Positions 20,609 through 34,768 of a DNA stretch of 64,000 bases are shown here, piece by piece. Position 1 is the stretch's first letter. The number at the start of each line of letters is the position of its first letter. The position numbers and the translations under genes were made by a program. Source of the stretch: Hygrocybe punicea (lineage: Eukaryota > Basidiomycota > Agaricomycetes > Agaricales > Hygrophoraceae); assembly GCA_963556145.1 (NCBI GenBank), contig OY744461.1, forward strand, positions 3,658,001 to 3,722,000. The letters are read 5' to 3'. Below the pieces are notes generated by a model, which searched no databases, was not told the origin of the DNA, and saw nothing but the letters and a program-made list of their open reading frames with translations.

Positions 20609-21587
20609 GCCCAAAAACACCAGCGACTACAGCAATATTAATGATTGAGCTTCAAAGAGCGTGATGGGAAATGAGCGTATAGGTTTTGTTTTTGGCCAGG
20701 AACATAAAAAATTTGCAGTTGTTTACACTTGCCGATCTACTCCTTATAAGGGAATAATATTTGTTTTGGAAACATTATGTAAGACTCTATGAGAAATTAT
20801 ATGATAAGTTGTACCCAGAATTGCAGGAACACATCCTTCCAATTTCTTCACATGCATCTAGGGATCTTTGCTGAGATAAAATTCCAAAGTTCATTGCAGC
20901 ATTTTGCATACTATAACAATTTGGAGAATTGTTCCAGCCGCATATCAATGGTTACCGCCGACCCCAATTTAATATTTATGCCGGCGGCCTTTGGGTTAGA
21001 TTTGAAATATATACGACAAAGCTAAGGACAATGGTGAATGATATGATACGACTATCCTATTCTCACATTAACAAGAGCAAACGCTGGATGGAGACCCAAT
21101 AACGCTGGAAGGAAGTAAATAAGAAACCAGAGAGTCAGCGGAAGAGCACAAGCGGGGACTGGTAAGATATGCAACGGAACAACACCCAGCAGTCGAAAAG
21201 TGGTCATGATGAGAGTAGGGAATAGGGCGTTCACAAGCTCGGAGTTCGCAGGATTAGGAGAACGATGAAAATGCTGAGAAGCAGGAATTGAACAGGCCGT
21301 GGCGTTAAGTATGCAAGTTGGCATGATGGTCCTGTTATTTTTGTTTTGCGTTCTCCCAACGCTGCTCTAATCTCCTCTCTCGCCTCAACGTCTCCAACTT
21401 CTCGGTCACGACCATGATACATGCCACCCCTAGTTCTGCGGCAGCTGCACGACATGCCAAGTAACTTGTCACACCGACTCACACTGACCAACCACCATCC
21501 ACAATCCTGAAATGAAACCAACAACTGAAAGAAAAGAAAATGAGAAGTACAAGTGGAAGCTGAAGGTGTGGATGTGTTTGTCGCCTC
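20609..21587. other. Intergenic between DUF7729 and PP1 genes
   Basis: This is about 980 bp, AT-rich in 20690-21000. Apart from a doubtful 90-codon frame (21052-21324) I see nothing. Confidence 0.45.
21052..21324 (-). CDS. Possible small two-TM hypothetical protein
   Basis: This is a 90-codon ATG-initiated frame with two hydrophobic stretches (LVNALFPTLIMTTFRLLGVV and LPLTLWFLIYFLPALLGL). No family is recognised and there is no splice support. It could equally be a chance frame in the PP1 3' region. Confidence 0.2.
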   Translation of the reverse strand: MPTCILNATACSIPASQHFHRSPNPANSELVNALFPTLIMTTFRLLGVVPLHILPVPACALPLTLWFLIYFLPALLGLHPAFALVNVRIG

Positions 21588-23203
<1,616 letters not shown>

Positions 23204-23666
23204 GGTAAGCTAGTCTCAGGTCGTGGATTAATTCGTTGGGTCGTGCGTGAATAAGTAGTGACGATGGGAGACAATGTAAATTGGCAGTGCAAAAACACTC
23301 GGTTGATGTGATGATTGAAAAACAAAGAGACTGATTTTTCGGAGCTGAGCTGGCGTGTTGAGAGATGTCCTGTGATAAGAGCGTAACCAGAAGCGCAAGC
23401 GAGGACGAAATGGAGAGTCTTGATGAGCTGGCCGATACAGATAATGGTGGGTTTGATGAGGAAGAGTAAAAACCCAACGGCAGGCGTCGGAGCACCGTGG
23501 GAATATGTTGCCACTTTCACGTTGCTCCAGAATTCGTTTGCATTGCCATGTCCCATCGCAAGTTAGTATAAAGTAAATAGTGGGCTGGTATCGATTTCGC
23601 AAGGTATCACAAGGGTCCGAGACGACAAATTATGGCGATAATAACACAATTCTGAGTCACAGTAGC
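23204..23666. other. Upstream region of PP1, downstream of PH-domain gene
   Basis: This 463-bp stretch contains only presumptive promoter and UTR sequence. I recognise no element with confidence. Confidence 0.45.
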
Positions 23667-26340
23667 TCAACTCATAGGCCCATAGTCATTTGGAGGTCGA
23701 GCCGTGCCTTCTGTTTCAGTTCGACGAGGTCGTCTCCTCCTCCTCCTGGACAGGGCCATATCGGTTAGTATGGAAATGCAGCTAGCCCAAGCAACAACTC
23801 ACCTTGGAAGGAACGGTCCTTTAGGCATAACACGATCGTCCAAATCGAGTGCTATATTAGCAGCAGCTTGAAAGCCCTAAATAACCAAATCAGCAAATCA
23901 AATCTCCCGTAGGGGACACATCATTGCATGCCTCGATCCATTCGACCACCGCGGGCACATCCGAGGCTTGCAACAAGAACTGCTCGCCCTCTAGCCTCAA
24001 TCTAATCACGTTCTTTCTCTTGATATAGTCGTTGCCTAACCCACTCTCCGCATGCTGCATGGTATAGGCACGGATCAAACCTGCTTTCGCTTGAAGAGTC
24101 GCGTCCGAGGGAGGGGGACCAAGTAAAAGGTGAGAGCGAGATGATGACAACGTCGTCGCACTGGCTGTTGCAGAGAGATTCGAGGAAGAATGACCTGTCT
24201 GAGAGGAGGGAACGTCCATTATTAGTGACGACTGGCTTGAATCTAGGTCAGGTATCACATCACTCCGACTTCGCGAACGAGATTGGGACGAGCGGTTTTT
24301 ATTGGCTCCCGGACCTGTAGACATATTGGGGTGAAGGATCGTGTCCGGTTGAGGTGTTCGGGTTGTTTGTGACACATCCAGGTTCGGTTTAGTTTGCCTT
24401 TCTGTGTCTCTTGGGTTCAGGCCTTCCACAACCATCCGACTGCCCGACAAAGCAGTAGTCGATATTGTGGAAGCATCCCCTACTCCCACCCTCTTCTCCC
24501 ACCACTGCCCTATCGGTCCTACCCCAGCTGCCTCACGAGGACATTGATACACCTTGAAAGCTGTCCCTTCCAAAACGCAAAGAACTCTCCTCCATTTTCG
24601 ATCCTTCGCTTGGATGCCAGGAGCACTGAACTCCATCTTCCGCGGCATGACAGCGATAAGGTGGATAGAATTGGTGTATGATGGTAATCTCTCCATCCCC
24701 TCTTCGTCCCGTGGCATGATAATGTTACGTCTTGACATAGGGTGTGGGGCAAAGGCTGGATAAGGTGGTGGCACAGATGCCTGGTTGAAAGTCGGCATCG
24801 ACCCCCTCCGTCGCAAAGGCGTAAGTGTACGATTGGACGGCACTTCACTGACCATTTTCTGCTGTTCTGTAAATGTCGATGCTGAGGGCACAGGAGTTGT
24901 TGCATCTGAAGATTCCCGAGCTTTTCCCTTCCCCTGGACTACACTTATTCTCCTTTCGCCCTCGAAGTTTACAGCAACAGCACCAATCGCATCCGACTTC
25001 GACATTGACCCAATGTTTACCATGCTTATTGAGGGATGTCTGTACATCGGACCTGGTAGAGGCGGTAGCGACATTCTGGGGATAGGGAGTTGCTGAACAA
25101 GTGAACTCTGCATCTTCGAGAAGGGCGAGAAATGCATGTCCCTTTGTCGTGGAGTACGGGTGGGTGATGGGCTCTCGTGTTGATCTGGGCGGGACGAAAA
25201 GTAGTCTAGTGGTCGACTTACTGTGGGTGTCTCGTTTGTGTCTCGACTGTGTATCTTTGATGTTGAATCGTAAGGTTGATCGAGGAAAAAGATATCAATA
25301 AGTGATGTGTTGACTGCAGGCAAAACGAGCTGTGGAGCCTGATGACCACTTTGACTGCTCTGAGTCGACTCCAACGATTCACGACCATCGTCACGCCCTA
25401 TCTCCATGTGTGTATTCGAATCCATATCCGTTTCACCATTTTCTTCCTCGTCCGAATCCCCGAGTCCGGCATTCTCATGATCGGCTTCGACGTCATGATC
25501 GCCTGGTCCTTCAGCAGGCAAGGCGGGCATGCTACGCAAGCGAGTAGAAGATCGCATATGGGGGGATGGTGGCGGAACTGGGGGTGAAAATGTCGGCAAG
25601 TGAAGAATAGGCATCGGAGGATGGCGGATGACAATGGAAGGGGTCAGTCGAGTGCTCCCAATCCGGTTCAGGGAAGCTGGAGGTAAGTTGGAGATCACGG
25701 GGGTAGATCGGCGGGGTGTGGGGGTTGAAGTGGTGGCTTGCGATACCTCAGTTCTGGTGAAAAGTCTGCCTGATTCTCTCGTTGAAGCTTCAGAAGCTGT
25801 ATTGGTCTGGGATTTAGCGTTCATGCTTTCATTGCGAAGGCTAGGCGGCCTCTCCAAGGAACATTTTTTGGTAGCCATCGCTTTTGTGGGCTCCAAAAAA
25901 CGCCCACGCATACTCGGATGCGCACCGTCTCCCGATACAATCCCTGCGGAACTCCGTTGAATGGGTAAAGGTAATCTTCCGCTGACAACACGCGTGTCTG
26001 AGGCCCCAGAGAGAGACATAGGTATTCCATCGATAGGATGGAGCCGTCTATCGCTGGCATAATCATATCTTCCCCGGGGGATCTCGGTATTTATTCGATG
26101 CGAGCCACGCTGTTCTTGCTCCTCCATGGGCAGCCCAGAGAAGGGCCTGTGATTTAGTGCGTTTGGGTGACCTATATTGCTGGAGGGTAATTGTCTCGAC
26201 GGTTGAAAAGAAGAGTCACGAGAAGAAAGCGAATGCGAGGAGGTATCGGTTTCCGTGTAACTGTTGGGCATTTGAAGACCAAGTGTTGGTTGCGACATGA
26301 AAGGTTTGTGCAAAACATCCATCGAACAAGGTTCCCTCAT
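23667..26340 (-). CDS. Large Ser-rich protein with C-terminal PH domain
   Basis: The product has a long disordered, Ser/Pro-rich region with many SxxR and SPTRTPR phosphosite-like motifs and an acidic stretch (GDSDEEENGETDMD). A pleckstrin-homology-like domain follows near the C-terminus: PSYTNSIHLIAVMPRKMEF, KDRKWRRVLCVLEGTAFKVY, then after a Ser-rich insertion NVIRLRLEGEQFLLQASDVPAVVEWIE. Two further exons add GFQAAANIALDLDDRVMPKGPFLP and a C-terminal poly-Arg cluster (RRRRRRPRR) ending ...YGPMS. The layout suggests a membrane- or cortex-associated scaffold of the kind common in fungi; the lipid ligand is unknown. The first in-frame ATG of the main exon is 26340. The frame is open further upstream to a donor-like gtgaga, so an additional 5' exon is likely. 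The intron at 23877-23931 may be GC-AG. Confidence 0.65.
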
Positions 26341-26874
26341 GTACGGGCCTTCCGAATTCCGAGTTTTGTCCCCCTTCGAAGTTTTGCTTCCTCTCACCCG
26401 AATATTACTGACTTTTTGGAGAATCTTGCTGGCTCGGACCTTGAGGCGGATAAATAAGACTTTTAGTGGGATGCACAATCACATACTTGAAAAGTTGACG
26501 ACCTCATTTGCAGGACCGAATGCGAACGAGGACGAGTTTCCTCCATCGGTGTTGATCGCAGTGCGCAGTAAGTACCTGGGTGGATTCGGCGGTAGGTCTG
26601 ACACTTTCACATCCAGTAACTACAGACTCAGGTGGCCAGGACGTATTACCGTCAATCGAAGCGCTCTGGCGTTCCTGAAGTTCTGCGTTGAGAAAATGTG
26701 GCAGGCTCAAAGGAGTGGAGAGGTCTGAATGTTTGAACAGCCCCAGTGACTGAGGGCTGCTCCAAGCATTGGTCTATGTTGCTATTTTTGGAATGTGATA
26801 TATCAGGAAACTCTTGAAGATTACACAACGTTTCGTGGTAAGGAAATCTAATTTCTCTTGAAAGATTTCCCGTC
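26341..26874. other. Between PH-domain gene 5' end and sugar transporter 3' end
   Basis: This stretch of about 534 bp probably holds the missing 5' exon and promoter of the PH-domain gene. I could not define the exon. Confidence 0.4.
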
Positions 26875-28962
26875 TTACACTTCTTTTTCAGGAGCACCGC
26901 TTGTGCCGGATAAGTTGGAACCCTTCTCATCATCCAAGCGGATTTCACGATGAGGGATGCCTGCCTGGTTAGCAGCCTGCCCTGCGATCTGCTGCGTGGC
27001 TTTTTCACCATCGAAGAGCGCGGCAGTCTCCTCGAGGGTTCGGTTCCTGGTCTCTACGACAAAGAAATAGAGGAAGACTAGCTCAAAGCTAAGCCAGCAA
27101 ACGTAGACGATCTTAGTAGCAAAACAGTACGTCAGACGTCAGGAAGTGAGCGACAAGAACGGCAAACAAAACCAACATAATATTTCCATCCCAACTTTTC
27201 AAGTGCGATGGGATTGACGTATTGGTTGAAGACCAGGGCAAGGGAGACGACGAAGCTAAAGATGGTAAAACCTTTGGCGCGGAGTGGGTAGGGTAAAATC
27301 TCAATGGTGTACGAAACAATGAGTGGCGTGAACGCAATACTATAGATCGAATACAATTCATGAATGTCTGCGGCAATGTATAGGCGAATGTGAACTTACT
27401 CATAAAACGCATAAAACAAGAAGATGAAGGCAATGACCGCATGGGCTGCCTGGGAAGTTCCGTGGAGAGCAAACTGCGCTGAACAAATGGTTTGCAACAA
27501 AAAGAAGACTAGCATCCCGCAAGCCGAGGTAAGGAATAGAAGGCGACGACCTAGTCTGTCAACTAGAAATGCTGCCAAAAGCGCCCAGAAGATGTTCCAG
27601 ATTTGAAGAATACCATTGATGAGAAGCTGCGTGTCGAAACTGAGTGATGATTAGGTTTCAATGATATGAAGGGTGGCTTACTTGGGTAGTAGGGTCTGTC
27701 ACTCCAATGGTGTCGAATACCTGGTTAAGGTAGAATGAAACGAGACCGTTACCCGACCATTGGGAAAAGAAAGCAATGGCAATGATGATCCTGAGGCGCT
27801 TTCTGTTGCCAACGGTTTTGAAGAGAGATAACCACCCAACATTGGCCGCTACTTTACGGTCGAATTCGATGGAAGCCTTGATTTCCTCGTACTCGTACTT
27901 GACTAGGGGGTCCTCTCTGCATAGAAAAATAAATACCATGACGAAGAAGGCCGTGAAATGGCACCGCACTCGTTACTATCGGCGTGATAATAAGCAAGAA
28001 TCTTCAAGGCCTGCGCTTCCCTGCCTTTACTGATCAACCAACGAGGTGACTCCGGTGCGAAAAAAATGAGGACGATTTGAATTATGGAAGGAACACCTTG
28101 GAGAAGGGAAGGGACACGCCACGACCAGGAGCTGTGGAGCTTAAACGTGCCAAATGTAGTCCAAGCAGCGCTATACGATAGTAAGCACAAAATGTCAGAG
28201 TACAAGGGAAACCAAGGCTGACATGATAGCTCCGGAGTACCAAAGTGAATTGAAACACGAGGTGAGCGGTGCACGATAAGTGGGATAGGAAATTTCGGTA
28301 ACCAACATCGGGGCCGCATTTACAGCAAAAGCAAGGCCAAAACCAATAAGAAACCTACAAGAGAACCGTAAGAGAACGTGAGGTGTATAGAAGTGTAGCT
28401 TACCGTGCTCCAATGAACATGCCTACGGACTGGGAGGCCGTCTGCAGAGCGGTAGCAACAACCATAATTGACGCGCCGATGAAGACGGTGGGTCGTCTCC
28501 CAAGACCATCAGAAAAGTATGGAGCGATAGGATACGCGGCAAGGGCACCGATATTCTAGATATTTAATCAATAACTGCAGCGCGTTCACTAGTTCACAAT
28601 ACCCACTTGAATAGCGTTAAGAAGTCCCAGTTTGCTTCCAGTTGGGTTATTGAATGCTGACTTCCATTGGGGCAAACTCTGGAGACCGTTCATCATACTT
28701 CCATCGTATCCACTTGTAGAAGAGGTGATAAGGCTAGAAACGGAAAGCAAAATTAATTCTCGCCATTACTCCCAAGACTGAGAACTGACAGCAACACAAT
28801 CCAAGCATTTAAGATGATGAGCCTAGACGACAAGACATCAAACATGAACTTTTCAATAAGAGAAAACAACTCCTACCGTCTGTTGTTGTACCACTTGCGC
28901 CTTGAGTCAATAAAATGATTAAAGTCTGTCGTGCCGCTGGCTGAAACGGGTCCTCCACCCAT
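26875..28962 (-). CDS. MFS sugar transporter (hexose/lactose permease type)
   Basis: This is a twelve-TM sugar:H+ symporter-type plasma membrane protein. The start at 28962 (MGGGPVSASGTTDFNHFIDS) precedes RRKWYNNRRLIILNAWIVLL, the usual entry of fungal lactose/glucose permease-like transporters. Motifs seen are GYDGSMMNG, DGLGRRPTVFIGA, RFLIGFGLAFAVNAAPMLVTE, PTYRAPLTS, PESPRWLISKGRE, QWSGNGLVSFYLNQV, LVDRLGRRLLFL and the C-terminal VVETRNRTLEETAALFDGE (PETKG-like). The tail is polar, ending ...APEKEV. At least eight short introns interrupt the gene, all with GT...AG ends where checked. The substrate is not deducible from sequence alone. The frame is intact throughout. Confidence 0.88.
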
Positions 28963-29568
28963 TGCTGGTAGTTGGGCCTCGGGAAAACGTTCAAAAACAG
29001 GTTAGGGATCGAAGTCATGTTTTTGGATGATTGCTCCACATAAGAGTATCGGAAGAGGTAAGCCTTGACTGGCAGGTGATAGACGATACATGCCTGAGGT
29101 GCTTCACATTGGGCCAGAGGATTCACGTTTCTTCGGGAAGGAGTCGTTTGAAATGTACTTCCGACTCGTCGAGAGACAAGTTATGATCAGAAAATCGGAA
29201 GGATAGTGATCACGTGATTGACACATCGAGGGCAGATTTATTGATACACTTATCCGGTCAAAGGGACAAGGGCAATCGGAATTCGGGCAAGTCGGACGAC
29301 TGCGGGTGAGACACCCTGCAATGCCTTAACACAAGCCTCCTCGGTATTGGATCAAATACGAATTACGAGCTAAGAATATTCTTCGGAAGAAAAGTAACTT
29401 TTGGGTACAAACCAATACAAATAACACTCAGTTCCGACTGAAAATGTCCACATTGGCTACAAATCATATCAAAAACAAATATTAACCACATGCGGATGGT
29501 GATATTCTGATAAGCCCCGACTACAAATGGCGTCTATATGGAAGGGTCAAGACCGAGGGTAATCAAGG
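28963..29568. other. Promoter region of sugar transporter and 3' flank of ATG11
   Basis: This is 606 bp. It contains AT-rich sequence and no gene. A gatcacgtgattg palindrome with an E-box-like CACGTG lies near 29208-29219. Confidence 0.45.
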
Positions 29569-32500
29569 TTAAAAACGCTTCAACAATTCACTCGCTGATA
29601 ATTCACTCGCTGACGGTTCCGGCGCGCTGGAATCAGATGCCGATTCAGCAGCCAAGTTGCTCAATTCAGCTTTCTTTTTCCGACCAAAAGAAACTCCCCA
29701 GCTGCTGGCAAGACTAGCCAACGTGCCGCTAGCTGTTAAACTAACACCGGCACTGGCTGGACCTGCATCGATCACGGTTGAGGTAGTTACCAACGGTGAT
29801 GGTCGGGGTATATGATAAGAAGTGGTTCGCCGTCGTCTAAGCAATAGGTTTGACATCCCTTCAGAAAGGGAGCCATTGGGGGAAGGGGACGCAGTGCGAG
29901 TGATAGGGTTGCCTTCGGATGAATGCGAAGACAATAAATGAGCATCTGACAATGCAGTTGTAGGTGCAGTTTTCGCAGCGGCCGATGACAATGATGAAGC
30001 ACTGCCCAGTGGTGGGATACGACCAACTGAGAACCTTGACGACGAAGAAACCCTTGATGCACGTGATCCCGGACGCAATGGCGAAGAAACGCTGGGTGCG
30101 TTGCCGTGAGGGGCTGAACCCGTACGCGTGGGCGAAAGTGGAAGTGGGGAGACGAGAGGCGATGGTGATGCGGATCGTGAAGGTGGTATGGTCTCTAACA
30201 CAGTCTCCACAGGTGCCTGAGCCAAAAGTCGAGAAAGCGAAGAGGGGCCGGCAGTTGGAGAGGAATTTGATCTCGAGCGTACAGGAAATAAATGGGAGGT
30301 TGGTGGCCGCGTCGCCCGAAATGAATCCTCTACTTCTGCTTGAAGAGGTCCGGGATGCAAAGTCAAAGTGGAAGTTGTAGCTAGGGCAGACTCTCTGGTC
30401 TCTTTGTCGGGGGTGGGGGTGGGCTTTCTTGAAGCAACTCTCCGCTTATGGTGCTGGGCTGGTTGTGTCCAGTCCTCCACTTCTAGCATGTAGTATTTTA
30501 CTCCGTCACCCAAGCCGTAGGGGTTACTGCTTGGATCCTGCGCCAAAATCAATACCGCTATCAACATCGACACTCATCTCATAGACTCACGTGATGATTC
30601 ACGACGCGTTCCGTTATAGAGGTGATTCGGGCAACTATCCATTCCCGAGTCTTGAGTTGTTCCGCCAAATGGCCAATTGCTTGCAAGAAGTAGTGAGGAA
30701 ATGAAACTAGGATTCAAATACATCAACATCACTCCACAGCTTCAAATGTTCACATACCATTAAAAGCCGCCCACGGCTTGGATACCGAATTCCGTGTAGG
30801 TAAAAAAAGTGCAAGATCTCCTTTGGCAAAGTTCCTGAATGATATCTTCCCCTTGGCTCGCTCTCGGTATTCCTTGCATTGTTTTTGCCATTTACGAATT
30901 GTTGAGCCGGTTTTACCAAGGGCCTCCAAGAAGTTGTCATGGTCAAAAGAACGCAAAACTTCCAGTGCAGACGGTGGGTCTGAAGGGTCGATTGGCGAAG
31001 GCTCATCAGGTTGACCAATCATGCCGTGCCGCATGGCAGAGGCGAATCCGGAGTCGGCCATGTTCGTTGACCTGGACGTCGAGTTCGGGTGGGATGTCAA
31101 AGCTTGAGCGGTATTCAAAGCCTTGACATGGGAGTCACGAAAAGCCATAGCAACGTCTAGAATTTGAGCAATCAAACGGCTATCGTTCTCAAGACGCTGC
31201 TCGTAGTCGGATTGTGAGGCTCTCCCAGCCTTCAAGTCGTCCCTAAGCACACGTTCTATGTGACGCGCCTCGCGGAGCTCATGCTCTACACGCTGCAGTT
31301 CCTCCCGGAGTCCGACTGCGTCCGCATTGGATACCTCCATTTGAGCGCGAACATCTTTTAATTGGCGTTCGGTAGTTTCATGGATGGCCCTCAGTTCCGA
31401 GAACTGGTGTTCTAGAACTGCACGGTCACCATCAGCCTCCGCAATGTGGTCTCGAATTATGCGATCGTGTTCAGAGGCTTGAGCGCGGAGCAGACGATCC
31501 TTGTCTTTGCTGGCCTCCTTCAACGCCCGATTGACCTCTTCACACTCAGTACGCGCGGATTGAATTTGGGACTCCAAGTCTTCGCCACGGGCCCGAGCCT
31601 CTTCCAAATTCCGCAAAGTAATGGTCTGGTCTTCCATCAGGCTAGCCACCTTGGCAGCATTCCGTTCCTCGAGGGCCTTAACCTCCTCAAACTCGGCACG
31701 AGCCTGGGATAATTCTTGCCGCAAGAGTTCGGCGACTTTGGCCTGGTCAGTAGCGTCAGCCAGCGCCGCTGCTAACGATTGTCGTTGGTTTTCAACGTCC
31801 AATGATAGTTCCGAGTTCCGGTCTTCTATGATCTTACGAGCTGCCAGCTCGTTTTCGACCTGACCCCGAGCATGGTGAAGATCTCTTTCCATCTTATCAG
31901 CTCGTTCTTGTTCAGTGATTGCTGAGACATTGAGGGTGTGAAGACTGGAGTTGAGGCGATGTATCTCGGCTTGAAGCTCGTTGCGTTCCTGTTGAAATGA
32001 TGTTTCTTTATGAGACATCGATTGTTGAGTCTCACGAAGTTGTTCAACAAGATCCTGATATGCTTGTTCATCTGCTTCATTAACTATAAAGATGTCAGTA
32101 TCTCCAGAGGCTGGGAGCGTAACAAGCACACGTACAACGACGGCGTGATGAGGAGAGCCACGATGCCGACAACACTGTGATGTTCATATGAGAGCCCAAT
32201 TTGAAGGATGAGTTGTTCACCACATACATGATCGTTCTGCAATACGGTCGAATGCAGATTCAAGGCTATCCATTCTAAGAACCAGCTTATCAAGTCCAGC
32301 TCGGGATTCTTTGACAGCACTGAGGGAAACGGGATCGTTGCTGGATTGCGCAAGTTGTTCTAGCTCGTCCAATATGCGAAGGAAACCTTGAACAGAGGAG
32401 GAATAAATGGGTGGCGGCAAAGTTAATAGGATAAATCCCTACCATCAACGTCCTCTCTTTCCAATGAATATGGCGAATCCACACTGCCAGTTGGTGAGAA

Positions 32501-34416
32501 GTCAATAGAGGGAACAGGGTCATCCATGCCGCGTGTGTCAAAAGGTAGCTGGCCATGGACTTCGCCTCGATAAATTTGTCGCCGCTTGCGTTCACTGACA
32601 CTTCAATCGCCGAAAAAGGAGTTAGAGGACAACCAAACAAGGGTACAAAATCCTCACGAAAGCTTCGCCATAACCTCGAGAATGCTTTGTGCCCGCTGAT
32701 AGAAGAACCGAGCTGAGGAGTATACATCAAGTTTACAATGTTTCAGCAAAAAGTGTTGCGCTCACCAAATTCCTTCCGCCTGACGACCTCGATGATAGTG
32801 GCGCCATAGGCATAAAGCATGTTGTGTAGTCTCCGAATGTGCGAAAAACTATTTTTTCCCCGGAAATTTGCTTGGAGCCCACTCAACATCGAAGGGAGTT
32901 GCACCAAATCATTGTTCAGAGTGCTGATACGTCGAAGCGCACCAATGCACTGCTCTGTGTAAGCATTCTGTACTGCAAGGTGAATGAAAGCTATCGGTAC
33001 ATTCCGCAAGACAGATGTGAACCTTTATGTCAGTGATGAATCTCAACTCCTCCCGGAGGACAGTGTCAAATTGTCTGAGCTCTGCCCCAGGCATCAGCAA
33101 ATCTGAAAACGATGCACCATTTGGGTGCAGATACCTTGCAAGAGATCATCAGCATTGGAGGCAGGACCTGCTGACATGAGCATGAGCAATGTCCGAGTTT
33201 TGCAAAGTTGCTTACTCTCCAGAGTCGCTACAGCATCTGTGATCTTGTTAAAGAGATCTTTTGATCTACGAACACACGCTTCGGCATCGTCCAGTAAACT
33301 AGTCCCGTTTAAATAGGCTGCTTGAAAGAGAACCAAGAAAACCCACTGTATATCCGTCACGATCGAGCGGACTAGGGTCGCCCCTTCGGAGAGTCTTGTG
33401 AGCCCTTGCTCTGTCTGCGCAAACAGAGACCGAAGCTCATCTGAGACAACAAATTCAGAATATTGGGTGAAAATTAACCTCACATACACCTACCATGTGT
33501 TCGGGTGCACGTCTCTGCGACTTGTTTCATCTTCACAATCGAAACATAATCCCCAAGCGTTCTGGGTTTCTCTCCTCCTTCGATAGCCTTTCGTACTGCA
33601 GGTGACATAAATTCCACATGTATCCTGACTCTGCTGATTATATCCAAATCAGCCTCCAGCCCTGCGAGCAATGCAGCCTGCTTTTCCAGCTCCCCCCGCG
33701 ATCCAACAGCGATACCCTCGAATGCATCCGCTATGGCAAGAACATTTAGATCCAGGCTGCTCGAGGCAATACGGACAGCCTCGTGCTGAAAATGAAGGGT
33801 TACTAGAATATGGTTGACGTGATCATGGTGAGTGTGCGCGGTACGAAGATACGAGGTCGCAAGCTGTGAAGGGCGAAATGGAGGAGTGGCAGCAATATTG
33901 TCTACGCGGATGAAGTCACTGACAGAGTAAATTAGGATTAGTTCTTGATTGACGCACCTTCCGTTGGAGGTTGGAGAGGCGGTTCTGCTCTTAGTTCCCG
34001 TAAGACCTCGTCCAAATCAAAATCAAGGTAATATTTGTTGAAAACGAAGATTGACTGAAACAGGAGTGAGGAGAGAGAAGTGCAGCAAGGAGAGATTGAG
34101 CATACCTGATCTTGGGCACCAGCCAGTTCACGGATATTATCATTTCGCAAGCGTCGCCCGTCAGACAAGTACGCCAGTATAGCATCTTGGTCGACTCCTG
34201 TTTCTTGATGCAAGAAGAACTCTAAACTCCCAGCTCTTGGGTGAAAGTGTTATTTAGTGGGGTTGGTGAGCTTGAAAGTACGGAGAGACACACCGTTCTA
34301 TGTCCCGAACCGTTCCATTGACCTGCGAGAATGTGCTTGTGAGAAATGAGCCTGGTATTTAGAATTTGGCGAACCTGGAATATTTCACCGTCCTCCGCTC
34401 GACATATTCGTATCAT
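29569..34416 (-). CDS. ATG11: Autophagy-related protein 11 (selective autophagy scaffold)
   Basis: This scaffold links cargo receptors to the Atg1 kinase in pexophagy, mitophagy and the Cvt-type pathway; it is the fungal counterpart of FIP200. The N-terminus is ubiquitin-like: MIRICRAEDGEIFQ, VNGTVRDIER, LEFFLHQETGVDQDAILAYL, SDGRRLRNDNIRELAG, then SIFVFNKYYLDFDLDEVL. Helical bundle and coiled-coil exons follow, including a roughly 300-residue heptad-rich coil (ADEQAYQDLVEQLRETQQSM to SHVKALNTAQAL). The C-terminal claw-type domain includes NPYGLGDGVKYYMLEVEDW. The final segment is a long Ser/Pro-rich tail. At least twelve exons, the first two very short; start ATG 34416, stop TAA at 29569. 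Splice joins in the middle helical region were not all resolved. Domain order and both end signatures support the assignment. Confidence 0.85.
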
Positions 34417-34768
34417 CTTACGAAATTAGAAGCAAACTATGAACTTGAAGCAAAGCAAGACAGAGTAATAAGAAATCGATTTCCGTTGGTCGCCGGGATT
34501 TGTGACGTAAACTTGAAATTACAAAATATTTATGAATTTATAAGTTTAGAGCGCCAACCCGACGAAATTTCCGAGGTTGCGCCAGCAAGACAGCAGTACT
34601 AGTGGGTACTAGTACCCATATGAGAAGGGTACTGAGTCATCCGACAATCGTACCCAGCTTTGCCGATTCGGCAGGGTACGCGTCAACAGATGCCGATCTC
34701 ACCGCGTGTGCTTAAATACTAACCCGTCTCTCCACTTGTCCCCCAAATCACCAACCTCATCTTCCATC
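34417..34768. promoter_or_regulatory. Shared promoter region of ATG11 and DUF1772 genes
   Basis: This 352-bp region separates two divergent genes. It contains a perfect GGGTACTAGTACCC palindrome near 34605, further copies of GGGTAC/GTACCC at 34627-34677, and TTAAATAC near 34711, upstream of the DUF1772 ATG. The GTACCC motif repetition suggests a factor-binding cluster. The factor is unknown. Confidence 0.4.
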
